Positions 56,494 to 64,000 of a DNA stretch of 64,000 bases are shown here, one piece after another; positions within the stretch are counted from its first letter, which is position 1; every line of letters begins with the position of its first letter. Below the pieces are notes generated by a model. The model was not told where the DNA came from and did not search any database. It saw only the letters and a program-made list of their open reading frames with translations. Origin of the DNA: Chloroflexota bacterium (lineage in GTDB: Bacteria > Chloroflexota > Anaerolineae > Anaerolineales > Anaerolineaceae); the NCBI GenBank assembly GCA_016887485.1, contig CP069394.1:2480001-2544000 (forward strand), given 5' to 3'. The position numbers were made by a program, and so were the translations under genes.

Positions 56494-57486
56494 ATGAATT
56501 CAGTAAATGTTTCCACCTTTATCTGTGACCGCCGAAAAGACCTTGAATATGTCATGGCTGATGGGCTGCGGCTGTGTTCCTGGACTGAAATTAAGAACCT
56601 GCGGGATATCTTCAATGATAAATCGCTGGGGAAATTGCAGCTATTATTCGACACCTGCGATACTGACCGGGCTGCGATGAATTGGGAGCTTTGGCCGATG
56701 ATGCCAATCCCATACAGCAAGGTCTATTGTTCGGTGCTGGCCTGGCTAAGGCTGGTGATCGTCAGGATCTCAGATCAACCCCTCGAATCCTTTTTCTTTG
56801 ATTTAGAAGTCAATGAAAATAAGTCCGCTTCGATCTTTTTCCCTGTCCCGGAGGATGAGGCCACCGATGGCACTAATTTCTCCAGACTGAATAACGAATT
56901 GGCCAGCCTTCAGCGATCGCTGCAAAGGAAGAATATCAAGGTTGAAGAGTTGAATGAGCGGCTGGAGGTTCTGGCCACCATTGATTCTCTGACAGGGCTG
57001 TTTAACCGTCGGGCTGTTTTGGGGCGTGCTGAAAGTGAGTTATCTCGGGCAAAACGCACGAAGCTATATTTCGGCCTGGCCATTGTTGACATTGATGATA
57101 TGCAGAAGATCAACGAGCAATATGGTGAAGCGGTGGGGGACCAGTGTCTGATTGAACTGGCGCGGACCCTTAACATCACCACCCGGAGCTATGACGGCGC
57201 TGGCCGGATCGGTGGGGATGAATTCCTGATCTATTTTGCCTTGCCCTCCAAGATTCAATTCCGGCCCGTTTTAGAAAGGGTGCATGAACGGATCAGCAAG
57301 ATTGAAATTAAGGTGGCAGATGATAAGAACATTCCCATCAAGGCCTCAATCGGGGCCGTGGGGCTGGCAGCGGCGAAATATCCCAACATCAAGGTCTCAG
57401 AACTGTTGGTGCAAGCCTTCGAGGCAGTCTATCAGTCCAAGGAATTGGGAAAATTCCAGGTCATATTGAACGTCTATGAAGATTGA
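56494..57486 (+). CDS. Diguanylate cyclase (GGDEF domain) with unknown N-terminal domain
   Basis: A 330-residue cytoplasmic protein. The N-terminal about 120 residues (FICDRRKDLEYVMADGLRL, LLFDTCDTDRAAMNWELWPMM) match no domain I recognise. A coiled-coil linker (about 130-160, NNELASLQRSLQRKNIKVEELNERLEVLATIDSLTGLFNRR) leads to a GGDEF domain with active-site R-I-G-G-D-E-F intact. It makes cyclic di-GMP. An RxxD inhibitory site is not obvious. A strong terminator follows. Confidence 0.92.
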   Translation: MNSVNVSTFICDRRKDLEYVMADGLRLCSWTEIKNLRDIFNDKSLGKLQLLFDTCDTDRAAMNWELWPMMPIPYSKVYCSVLAWLRLVIVRISDQPLESFFFDLEVNENKSASIFFPVPEDEATDGTNFSRLNNELASLQRSLQRKNIKVEELNERLEVLATIDSLTGLFNRRAVLGRAESELSRAKRTKLYFGLAIVDIDDMQKINEQYGEAVGDQCLIELARTLNITTRSYDGAGRIGGDEFLIYFALPSKIQFRPVLERVHERISKIEIKVADDKNIPIKASIGAVGLAAAKYPNIKVSELLVQAFEAVYQSKELGKFQVILNVYED

Positions 57487-57516
57487 TCCTTAAGGTGAAA
57501 TTGGAAGGTGACATTC

Positions 57517-57549
57517 AGGGTGCATCCCGCCACGGGATGCACCCTTTTT
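57517..57549 (+). terminator. Intrinsic terminator after diguanylate cyclase gene
   Basis: A perfect 13-bp stem (AGGGTGCATCCCG, loop CCA) followed by TTTTTA. Confidence 0.9.
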
Positions 57550-57571
57550 AGATTCCACGCTCTCATCTACC

Positions 57572-57600
57572 TTGCCCGACCCCGTGATTAATGTTAGAAT
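57572..57600 (+). promoter_or_regulatory. Predicted sigma-70 promoter of tRNA-Ser(TGA)
   Basis: TTGCCC (57572-57577), 17-bp spacer, TAGAAT (57595-57600), ending 10 bp before the mature 5' end of the tRNA. Confidence 0.55.
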
Positions 57601-57610
57601 TCTACTCTCT

Positions 57611-57697
57611 GGAGGGATGGCCGAGTGGACTATGGCGCCTGTCTTGAAAACAGGTGTGGGTTTGCGCCCACCGTGGGTTCGAATCCCTCTCCCTCCG
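57611..57697 (+). tRNA. tRNA-Ser (anticodon TGA)
   Basis: An 87-nt class II tRNA. The acceptor stem GGAGGGA pairs with TCCCTCC (57690-57696), discriminator G. The anticodon loop in CCTGTCTTGAAAACAGG gives TGA. A long variable arm (GTGGGTTTGCGCCCAC) identifies tRNA-Ser, and GGTTCGAATC is the T-arm. CCA is not encoded. Confidence 0.95.
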
Positions 57698-57736
57698 CCT
57701 GGCTGTTTTGGAGGGGCATCACAGACACAATTGAAT

Positions 57737-57825
57737 GGGGAGGTGCCAGAGTGGTTGATTGGGGCCGCCTGCTAAGTGGTTGTTGGGTGAAAGCTCAACC
57801 GGGGGTTCGAATCCCCCCCTCCCCG
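57737..57825 (+). tRNA. tRNA-Ser (anticodon GCT)
   Basis: An 89-nt class II tRNA 39 bp after the previous one. GGGGAGG pairs with CCTCCCC (57818-57824), discriminator G. The anticodon stem GCCGC/GTGGT closes loop CTGCTAA, giving GCT. Long variable arm with GTTGGGTGAAAGCTCAAC and T-arm GGGTTCGAATCCC. CCA not encoded. Confidence 0.95.
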
Positions 57826-57840
57826 CCTTTGAAAGTAGAA

Positions 57841-57866
57841 ACCCGCACGCGAGTGCGGGTTTTTTG
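57841..57866 (+). terminator. Terminator of the tRNA-Ser pair
   Basis: ACCCGCAC stem with GCGA loop (57841-57860) followed by seven T residues. Confidence 0.9.
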
Positions 57867-57895
57867 TATTTTCATAGTGGATGTGGTTTTTTAAA

Positions 57896-57923
57896 TTCAC
57901 ACGGATGATATAATGGCTATAAT
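57896..57923 (+). promoter_or_regulatory. Predicted sigma-70 promoter of the restriction-modification gene
   Basis: TTCACA (57896-57901, 5 of 6) and TATAAT (57918-57923, 6 of 6) with a 16-bp spacer; a second TATAAT overlaps at 57909. About 45 bp before the start codon. Confidence 0.6.
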
Positions 57924-57967
57924 ATTGAAGTTGCTCTGGGGGAGACCCTGCCAGAAAAGGATCATCT

Positions 57968-60900
57968 ATGACTCACCCAATCACCACATACTTAAATTCA
58001 ATTCAAGATAGTTATGATACAAGAACTGCAACAGAGCATACCTATCGGTCGGCATTAGAAGATCTGATAGAAGCGTTGGGTGATGATATCCGGGCAATCA
58101 ATGAACCTGCGCATGTCCAATGCGGTGCCCCAGATCTGGCAATTTGGCGCGGTGATTTCATAATTGGTCATATAGAAGCGAAGGATGTTGATATTCCCTT
58201 GGACCGGGAGGAGAGGACGGAGCAACTTCAGCGGTATCGTCAGGCTTTGGAAAACCTGATCCTCACAAACTATCTTGAATTTCGCTGGTATGTGAAAGGT
58301 GAAATTCGACAAACCGTTCAAATTGCGCGTTTGGATTCCCGTGGAAATTTGCAGTTTGAGACTGGTAGCAGAGAGGCATTATCCAACCTGCTCACAGATT
58401 TTTTATTACACCAACCTCAGTCCATTAGCAGCCCACGGGAACTGGCTGAACGGATGGCCAGATTGACGCACTTGATCCGGGATGCAATTGTCTCTGCTTT
58501 TGATAGCGGAACCGCATCCGACACCCTTACCGGATGGCGGCAGGCATTTGCCAGTGTCCTGATTCCCGACCTGGACCAGCCTGAACACCTTGGACAGTTT
58601 GCGGATATGTTTGCCCAAACCTTGTCATATGGGCTCTTCACGGCGCGCATCATGCATCAGACCGGGGATTTCAACAGGCATACAGCCCAGGGATATATTC
58701 CCAAGACCAATCCATTTTTGCGTGATTTCTTTAGATATATCACCGGACCAGACCTTCCCCAAGAGCCTTATGGGGGTTATGTGGAGGACCTGATCCAGCT
58801 ATTAGCGCTTTCAGATATGCATGCTATTCTGGCTGATTTTGGACGGGGCAACCGGCAAGACGACCCGATGATGCACTTTTATGAAACCTTTTTGGCGGCG
58901 TATGACCCTCAATTACGAGAGAAACGCGGTGTATATTACACACCAATGCCCGTCGTCTCCTTCATTGTGCGTTCAGTGGATGAGCTTTTGAAGACTCGAT
59001 TTGATTTGCCGCGCGGTCTGGCGGATATCACCCGGCTGCCCGATGGCACGCCCAAGGTTTTGGTTCTGGACCCGGCTGTTGGAACCGCCACATTCCTCTA
59101 TGCTGTGATTGACCTGATCCGGGAAGAGTTCATGGCGCGCAATGATGCGGGGTCCTGGTCATCTTACGTGCGAGACCATTTGCTGGACCGGATCTTTGGG
59201 TTTGAAATCATGATGGCGCCTTATGCCGTGGCACATTTTAAATTGGCTTTGGAATTGGCGGCTTATGATTTGGATTTGCCGGAAGAACAACGCCAACGCT
59301 GGGCATATGATTTTCAGAGTGATGACCGAATCCAGATCTATTTGACCAATACTTTGGAGGTGCTGCCTGAGGAACCGCCCAGTTTGATCGGTCCGATGAA
59401 ATTTGTTACTAAGGAAGCTAAGGCAGCAGATGCGGTTAAACAGGAAAAACCCATTATGGTGGTATTGGGGAATCCACCCTATTCGGTGAGTTCTGCCAAT
59501 AAAGGCGAACATATTGAGGACCTAATGGATAGGTATAAAGAGGCTGTTAGGGGTGAAAGAAACATACAACCCCTTTCTGATGATTATATAAAGTTCATTC
59601 GCTTTGCTCATGATCGAATTGAGCGAAGCGGTTATGGCATTGTTGCGATGATCACCAATAATTCGTTTTTGTCTGGCTTGATTCATCGAGGAATGCGAAA
59701 AGAATTATCTAATTCTTTTAATGAGATTTTTATTGTGAACTTACATGGAAATTCACTTTTAGGAGAGATCAATCCAAAAGGTGGAATCGATGAAAATGTA
59801 TTTGATATTAGGCAAGGTGTGTCAGTAATATTGATGATAAAGAAAGAGGATGAACAAATCAGCAAAACCAAAATTAATTATGCTGATTTATGGGGAAGAC
59901 GAGAATATAAATATCGAAATTTATTAACAATGTCCCTTGAAAATGTAAAGTGGGAGAGTCTTAAAATTGATTCACCATATTTCTTTTTCACACCGAAAGA
60001 CTTTACATTTATTGATGAATATGACATGTATAGAAAACTAGAAAACATTTTTAATACTTATTCAAGTGGTATGAATACTTTACATGATAATTTTGTTATA
60101 AATTTCGAAAGAGATAAACTTGTTTCAATGATTGATGATGCTACTAATAAGACTATTCAAAATGGTTTATTTAGGAAAAAATATAACATCAATGATTCAA
60201 GGGATTGGAAATTAGAAGATCAAAGACGAATTATCCAAAATTCTACTAAGGCTGTATATAAAAAAGCCATAACGCAATGTGTCTATCGACCATTTGATTT
60301 CAGGTGGATTATATTACATGATGATTTTGTTGGATATCCAAGATGGGAAACCACTTACCAATTCTTGTTTCCTAACTCGCTTGGATTAATTACTTCAAAA
60401 CAATCAAATGGGACAGTATCTTGTTTATGCAGTAAGAAGGTTCTAGGCCAACATAAAATTGTTGATCCTTATAATCGGTCTTACATTTTCCCATTGTACC
60501 AATATCCAGAAAATTCTCGTAATACACTATTTGATCTTAATAATCTTTCTCAATGGACAGGAGATCCTTCTAACAATAATCGAATACCTAATTTAAATCC
60601 TGATTTTATATCAGAATTATCCCGAAGAATGGGCATAAATTTTGATTCAACACTTTCAGGATTATTCTACGAAATAAACGATAAGTTTGGTCCCGAAGAT
60701 GTCCTTGCTTATATATACTCAATCTTTCACAGTCCGTCCTATCGTGAACGTTACATGGAATTTCTCAAAATTGACTTCCCTCGCATACCAATAACCTCAG
60801 ATGTTGACCTCTTTAGGACTTTGGTCTATCTGGGCCGGGAACTGATAAACCTGCATTTGATGGAATCCCCCAAATTGGCTGATCCTGCTATTCGATACCC

Positions 60901-61204
60901 TGTACCAGGCGATAATGTTGTCGCCGCTCGGGGCGGGTATCCCAAGTACACCTCGCAAGAGGGCGATTCCGAAGGCAGGGTTTACATCAACCGGGAACAA
61001 TATTTTGAATCCATCCCTCAGGAGGTCTGGGAATTTGAGATTGGCGGTTATCAGGTTCTACACAAGTGGCTGAAGGATCGCCGCGGGCGAGCGTTGGATT
61101 ATGAGGACCAGCTTCATTATAAAAAAGTCGTGGTTGCGCTTTCTGAGACCATTCGGATCATGGGTGAGATTGATGAGGCTATCCCGGGTTGGCCTCTGGA
61201 ATAA
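57968..61204 (+). CDS. Single-polypeptide restriction-modification enzyme (ISP/Type IIG-like)
   Basis: A 1078-residue protein joining nuclease, adenine methyltransferase and target recognition. The N-terminal nuclease has a PD-(D/E)xK pattern: P55-D56 and E70-A-K72 in HIEAKD. The methyltransferase core has motif I DPAVGTATFLYAVIDL (about 370), NPPY in GNPPYSVSS (about 502), and helical region before it (about 250-360). Beyond about residue 518 is the specificity region, then a conserved C-terminal part (about 945-1078) ending in the Type_ISP_C-like VWEFEIGGYQVLHKWLKDRRGR. No helicase domain, unlike full Type ISP enzymes. Codons for about 520-940 are far more AT-rich than the flanks. AAAAGGA precedes the ATG. 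A small gene follows. Confidence 0.9.
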   Translation: MTHPITTYLNSIQDSYDTRTATEHTYRSALEDLIEALGDDIRAINEPAHVQCGAPDLAIWRGDFIIGHIEAKDVDIPLDREERTEQLQRYRQALENLILTNYLEFRWYVKGEIRQTVQIARLDSRGNLQFETGSREALSNLLTDFLLHQPQSISSPRELAERMARLTHLIRDAIVSAFDSGTASDTLTGWRQAFASVLIPDLDQPEHLGQFADMFAQTLSYGLFTARIMHQTGDFNRHTAQGYIPKTNPFLRDFFRYITGPDLPQEPYGGYVEDLIQLLALSDMHAILADFGRGNRQDDPMMHFYETFLAAYDPQLREKRGVYYTPMPVVSFIVRSVDELLKTRFDLPRGLADITRLPDGTPKVLVLDPAVGTATFLYAVIDLIREEFMARNDAGSWSSYVRDHLLDRIFGFEIMMAPYAVAHFKLALELAAYDLDLPEEQRQRWAYDFQSDDRIQIYLTNTLEVLPEEPPSLIGPMKFVTKEAKAADAVKQEKPIMVVLGNPPYSVSSANKGEHIEDLMDRYKEAVRGERNIQPLSDDYIKFIRFAHDRIERSGYGIVAMITNNSFLSGLIHRGMRKELSNSFNEIFIVNLHGNSLLGEINPKGGIDENVFDIRQGVSVILMIKKEDEQISKTKINYADLWGRREYKYRNLLTMSLENVKWESLKIDSPYFFFTPKDFTFIDEYDMYRKLENIFNTYSSGMNTLHDNFVINFERDKLVSMIDDATNKTIQNGLFRKKYNINDSRDWKLEDQRRIIQNSTKAVYKKAITQCVYRPFDFRWIILHDDFVGYPRWETTYQFLFPNSLGLITSKQSNGTVSCLCSKKVLGQHKIVDPYNRSYIFPLYQYPENSRNTLFDLNNLSQWTGDPSNNNRIPNLNPDFISELSRRMGINFDSTLSGLFYEINDKFGPEDVLAYIYSIFHSPSYRERYMEFLKIDFPRIPITSDVDLFRTLVYLGRELINLHLMESPKLADPAIRYPVPGDNVVAARGGYPKYTSQEGDSEGRVYINREQYFESIPQEVWEFEIGGYQVLHKWLKDRRGRALDYEDQLHYKKVVVALSETIRIMGEIDEAIPGWPLE

Positions 61205-61233
61205 GTAGTGAGATTGAGAAAGGAGGATAAAAA

Positions 61234-61545
61234 ATGATTGCTGTTTATATTAATTATCCACGCACACGATGTAGTATTCATGTAAATAGCTCGGTCGAAG
61301 AGAAGCAACGTCATGATAAAAAAGATCAACGCATTCTAAAAATTAATGTGTTTACAATTAGCAGTTATTTTGAGAAGTTCAAAAAGTTGGAATATAGGTT
61401 TGAACCCAGTCAAGAATACAATGATATGTGGCTGGAGGTCGATTTCGGGGATGAAGCCTTCGAGATAGCTGTTGCGAAATATGTTTTGGCCTTAATTGCT
61501 GAGAGATACCCAAAAATGGGAAATATACCTCCAGAAATGCATTGA
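61234..61545 (+). CDS. Small hypothetical protein downstream of the restriction-modification gene
   Basis: A 103-residue protein with AAAGGAGG before its ATG, starting 29 bp after the restriction-modification stop. It is rich in Lys, Glu and aromatic residues, with no signal peptide or TM segment. SSYFEKFKKLEYRFEPSQEY and FEIAVAKYVLALIAERYP look alpha/beta. No family recognised. Its base composition is AT-rich like the specificity region, and a bidirectional terminator follows, so it may be co-transcribed and functionally tied to the enzyme. Confidence 0.65.
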   Translation: MIAVYINYPRTRCSIHVNSSVEEKQRHDKKDQRILKINVFTISSYFEKFKKLEYRFEPSQEYNDMWLEVDFGDEAFEIAVAKYVLALIAERYPKMGNIPPEMH

Positions 61546-61561
61546 GAAAATAATCTAACCA

Positions 61562-61585
61562 AAAAACACCCGTATGGGTGTTTTT
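61562..61585. terminator. Bidirectional terminator
   Basis: AAAAACACCC stem, GTAT loop, GGGTGTTTTT (61562-61585). It can end the small gene on the plus strand and tRNA-Ser(CGA) on the minus strand. Confidence 0.85.
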
Positions 61586-61591
61586 CTTCAG

Positions 61592-61679
61592 CGGAGAGGG
61601 AGGGATTCGAACCCTCGGTAGCCCCAAGGGCTACAACGGTTTTCGAGACCGCCCCGATCGTCCACTCCGGCACCTCTCC
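61592..61679 (-). tRNA. tRNA-Ser (anticodon CGA)
   Basis: An 88-nt class II tRNA on the minus strand. GGAGAGG pairs with CCTCTCC, discriminator G; the anticodon loop CTCGAAA between GCGGT and ACCGT gives CGA; the long variable arm is GTAGCCCTTGGGGCTAC; T-arm GGGTTCGAATCCC. A TATAAT -10 box lies at 61694-61699. CCA not encoded. Confidence 0.95.
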
Positions 61680-61719
61680 ACAAGCAGGCATCCATTATAC
61701 TCGAAATTGCCGTGCAGAG

Positions 61720-63123
61720 TTATAGTTCAAAGCTCGTCAGCCGCTCGGGGAAAGCAATCTCCGGCATATTCGGCACGTTTTTCAGCTTTTCCTGCAAGGC
61801 TTCGGCGGCGACCGGCTCACCGTGGATCAGGATGATCCTTTGAGCCTCACCGGCCACGCTGGATGCGTATTGGATCAATCCGCCCTGGCCGGCATGCGCT
61901 GAGAACCCATTGATGGTCTCCACCTGCGCTTTGCGGTAATAGGTCTCGCCAAAGATGCGCACTTCCTTTTCCCGGTCGGCCAGGCGGCGGCCCAGGGTGT
62001 GGGGGGCTTGCCAGGAGACGATCAGGATCGTGTTGCGTTCATCGTCGATATTGTTCTTGATATGGTGCAGGATCCGCCCGGCTTCCGCCATACCCGAAGC
62101 GCTGATGATAATGATCGGGTCCTTGCGGAAGTTCAGCGCTTTGGATTCGTCCACCGAGTGGGTGTAGGTGAGTTGGTCAAAGTCCAGCGCCGGGTGACGG
62201 TGTTCGGAGATGAAAGCCCAGGTCTCGCTGTCATAGCATTCCGGATGACGGCGGTAGATCTCAGAGGCGGAGACTGCCAGGGGGCTATCCACAAAGACCG
62301 GCACTTTGGGGATTTCGCCTTTTGCCATGAGTTCATTGAGGTAATAGACCAGGGTCTGGGTACGGCCCACGGAAAACGAGGGGATGATGACCTTCCCGCC
62401 GCGTCCCACCGTGCGGTTGACGACTTCTTTGATTTCGGCGACGGCGTTCTCAATATTGTCATGCGGGCGGTCACCATAGGTACATTCCATCAACAGGGTA
62501 TCCACGCTCTTACCGCCGGGGAGGACAGGGTCCCGCAGCAGGGGCTTGTCTGCGCGGCCGATATCGCCGGCGAACCAAAGCCGGTGCGTTTGTCCGTTTT
62601 CGGCCAGATCCAGCACGACCGCGGCTGACCCCAGGATGTGCCCGGCTTCAACAAAATGGGCGCGCACGCCGGGGACGGGTTCGAAATCAGCGTCATAGGG
62701 GACTTGTTTGAAAAGGGGGATCGTTCGGGCTGCATCCGCCAGGGTGTAGAGCGGCTCCACCGGGGGCAGGCCTTTTTTCCGGCGTTTCTTATTGACATAT
62801 TTCACATCATATTCATGGATGTGCCCCGAATCCTTCAGCATGATATCCGCCAGGTCACGGGTGGCGTCAGTGGCATAAATTGGCCCACGATAACCCTGTT
62901 TGACCAGGTTGGGCAGGTTGCCGCTGTGGTCGATATGAGCATGGGATAGGATTACAGCGTCAATTGAGGCGGGGTCAAAGTCAAAGTTGAGGTTATAGTC
63001 ATAGGTCCTGGCGCGCTTGCCCTGAAACAAGCCGCATTCCAGCAGCAGGCGTTTGCCGTTGATCTCCAGCAGGTATTTCGAGCCGGTGACGGATTGAGCT
63101 GCGCCATAGATGGTTAATTTCAT
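61720..63123 (-). CDS. Metallo-beta-lactamase/beta-CASP RNA-processing nuclease
   Basis: About 467 residues from the ATG at 63123. Two zinc ions are bound by the HxHxDH motif in LSHAHIDHSGNLP and later ligands in GHILGS and FAGDIG. The beta-CASP domain and RMMBL segment follow: motif A-like acidic in DSPLAVSASEIY, motif B His in PIIIISASGMAEAGRILHH, and FSAHAGQGGLIQY plus LIHGEP at the end. The family (Ysh1/CPSF73-like) cleaves RNA in many bacteria and archaea. It stands on the minus strand between tRNA-Ser and a GT2 gene. Confidence 0.95.
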   Translation of the reverse strand: MKLTIYGAAQSVTGSKYLLEINGKRLLLECGLFQGKRARTYDYNLNFDFDPASIDAVILSHAHIDHSGNLPNLVKQGYRGPIYATDATRDLADIMLKDSGHIHEYDVKYVNKKRRKKGLPPVEPLYTLADAARTIPLFKQVPYDADFEPVPGVRAHFVEAGHILGSAAVVLDLAENGQTHRLWFAGDIGRADKPLLRDPVLPGGKSVDTLLMECTYGDRPHDNIENAVAEIKEVVNRTVGRGGKVIIPSFSVGRTQTLVYYLNELMAKGEIPKVPVFVDSPLAVSASEIYRRHPECYDSETWAFISEHRHPALDFDQLTYTHSVDESKALNFRKDPIIIISASGMAEAGRILHHIKNNIDDERNTILIVSWQAPHTLGRRLADREKEVRIFGETYYRKAQVETINGFSAHAGQGGLIQYASSVAGEAQRIILIHGEPVAAEALQEKLKNVPNMPEIAFPERLTSFEL

Positions 63124-63203
63124 GCCTGGTGACTCTTTCTGCATTGTGGAACAGGGCCGGATTATTGTGAGTCCCCTGTGCCGGATTGTGTTTTGCCTCA
63201 GCG

Positions 63204-64000
63204 TTAGGTGAGGATGCTAGGAGTTGTGAAGATCTTGGCGATTCTTCGGAAGAATTGCCTCAAGCTGAGGTAAACCCGGTTATCGCCGTAATAGCCAAAG
63301 AAGGGGAAGACCTTTTCCTTGTTCTGGGTATGATAGGCCCGGAAGATGGCTTTGAAGAATTTGAAGATATTCCCCGTGGACGTGCTGCCTTTATGGATGA
63401 TGAAGGCTGTATATTCATCGTTGACGATCAGGGGATCGTGCTCCCGGATCAGGTGAAGCCAGAGGGAATATTCAACCACGTCCCCTTTGGTTTCGTTGAA
63501 CCCGCCGTAGTTTTCAATTGCCTCACGGCGCATGAAGGTGTTCTCGTGTGAGATGAAGTTCATCAGCGAGAGCGCCATTTTTGGGTTCAGGCGGATGAGG
63601 CGGGTGTTGGGGATGGTGAATTGCTTCCCCTTGATTTCCACCAGGAAATTGCCGGTCATCCAGACCAGATTTGGCCGCTCACGGAATTTCAGAGCGACTT
63701 TTTCAAGCGAGGTTGGGGCTGAGTAATAATCATCGGAATGCAGATAGTGGATCAGATCACCCGTGGCTTCCTTGGTGGCGAAGTTGAGCGCGTTGCCAAC
63801 GCCTTTAGGCGTGGACTGGATCACTTTGATGGTGTATCTCTCCTGGTTCCTTTTTATATAGTCTTCAATGATTTTCAGGGAGGCATCGGTCGAGTAGGAA
63901 TCATTGATAATGTGCTCAATGTTCCTGTAAGTCTGCTGTTCAATGCTTTCAAGGGCGCGGCTCAGGAATTTCTCACTGTTATAGGTGCATGTGATTATAC
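63204..64000 (-). CDS. Glycosyltransferase family 2, partial at the window edge
   Basis: The frame is open to the right edge (reading from about 63998 as ITCTYNSEKFLSRALESI), so the N-terminus is beyond the window; the 266 residues seen include most of the GT-A fold. After the first strand are EQQTYRNIEHIINDSYSTDAS, STPKGVGNALNFATKEATGD and the HSDD equivalent of DxD. A variable C-terminal part ends in Arg-rich FFRRIAKIF. It belongs to the WcaA-like group with hydroxyl sugars. Probably continues in a polysaccharide cluster to the right. Confidence 0.88.
   Translation of the reverse strand, partial: IITCTYNSEKFLSRALESIEQQTYRNIEHIINDSYSTDASLKIIEDYIKRNQERYTIKVIQSTPKGVGNALNFATKEATGDLIHYLHSDDYYSAPTSLEKVALKFRERPNLVWMTGNFLVEIKGKQFTIPNTRLIRLNPKMALSLMNFISHENTFMRREAIENYGGFNETKGDVVEYSLWLHLIREHDPLIVNDEYTAFIIHKGSTSTGNIFKFFKAIFRAYHTQNKEKVFPFFGYYGDNRVYLSLRQFFRRIAKIFTTPSILT

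Noticed and set aside
57572-57894. Open frames across the tRNA-Ser pair
   Set aside because: They translate tRNA sequence; the two tRNA genes fully explain it.
57737-61679. Integrated mobile island with att sites
   Set aside because: The only repeated sequence is the T-arm shared by all tRNA-Ser genes; no integrase or phage gene is present.

Overview
The window reads as a single chromosomal contig of a moderately GC-rich (about 50-55% by eye), monoderm-style anaerobe. The most likely source is the Chloroflexota class Anaerolineae. This is inferred from gene content rather than a marker gene: DUF1638, zinc-ribbon membrane proteins, many secreted proteins and lipoproteins with Thr/Glu/Pro-rich linkers, C-termini ending in hydrophobic-Pro-hydrophobic motifs, a LuxR-Kelch fusion, and a helicase-free ISP-type restriction-modification enzyme. 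No rRNA gene, CRISPR array, prophage or integrase is visible.

Layout. 1-6.3 kb: a truncated cell-envelope gene, an alpha/beta hydrolase, DUF1638, a peroxiredoxin/thioredoxin-fold operon, a zinc-ribbon membrane protein and an ABC-F ATPase. 6.5-9.9 kb: a three-gene MacAB-type export operon (adaptor, ATPase, permease) with a good promoter and phased upstream repeats. 10-20.3 kb: mostly core metabolism and information genes on the minus strand (family 5 uracil-DNA glycosylase, enolase, CTP synthase, S1-domain protein, ECF sigma/anti-sigma pair, lysS, greA) mixed with small lipoproteins. 20.8-25.2 kb: plus-strand M23 peptidase, GDP-mannose dehydratase and a membrane-bound LuxR-Kelch regulator. 25.2-27.4 kb: a lipoprotein and a large secreted protein. 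27.5-36 kb: a minus-strand surface-polysaccharide cluster (GT-C membrane protein, GT4, two GT2, sulfotransferase, TIGR03032/DUF4915-like beta-propeller, flippase) that continues from hom-folK. 37.6-43.4 kb: HAD hydrolase, a PHP/esterase/GPH-symporter operon and a polyprenyl-sugar type GT2. 43.5-46 kb: a purine operon (xpt, HIT protein, guaA) with overlapping genes.

46.0-47.5 kb is a non-genic accessory patch: two tandem copies of an about 310-bp intergenic repeat, the second split by an IS200-type element whose transposase carries one in-frame stop. 47.5-51.9 kb holds an APH-fold kinase and a pair of ABC exporters. 52.2-57.5 kb holds a membrane protein, a VWA-TM-FHA-like protein translationally coupled to a membrane-anchored PP2C phosphatase, and a diguanylate cyclase. 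57.6-61.7 kb is bracketed by three serine tRNA genes (TGA, GCT, CGA) and contains a single-polypeptide restriction-modification enzyme whose specificity half is strikingly AT-rich. The window ends with a beta-CASP metallo-beta-lactamase nuclease and a GT2 gene cut by the right edge.

The most unusual items are the LuxR-TM-Kelch receptor, the VWA/FHA-PP2C envelope-signalling pair, the mosaic restriction-modification gene, and the IS200 insertion whose pre-insertion site can be read from the neighbouring repeat copy. I see no clearly unprecedented multi-gene system; these are the best candidates.
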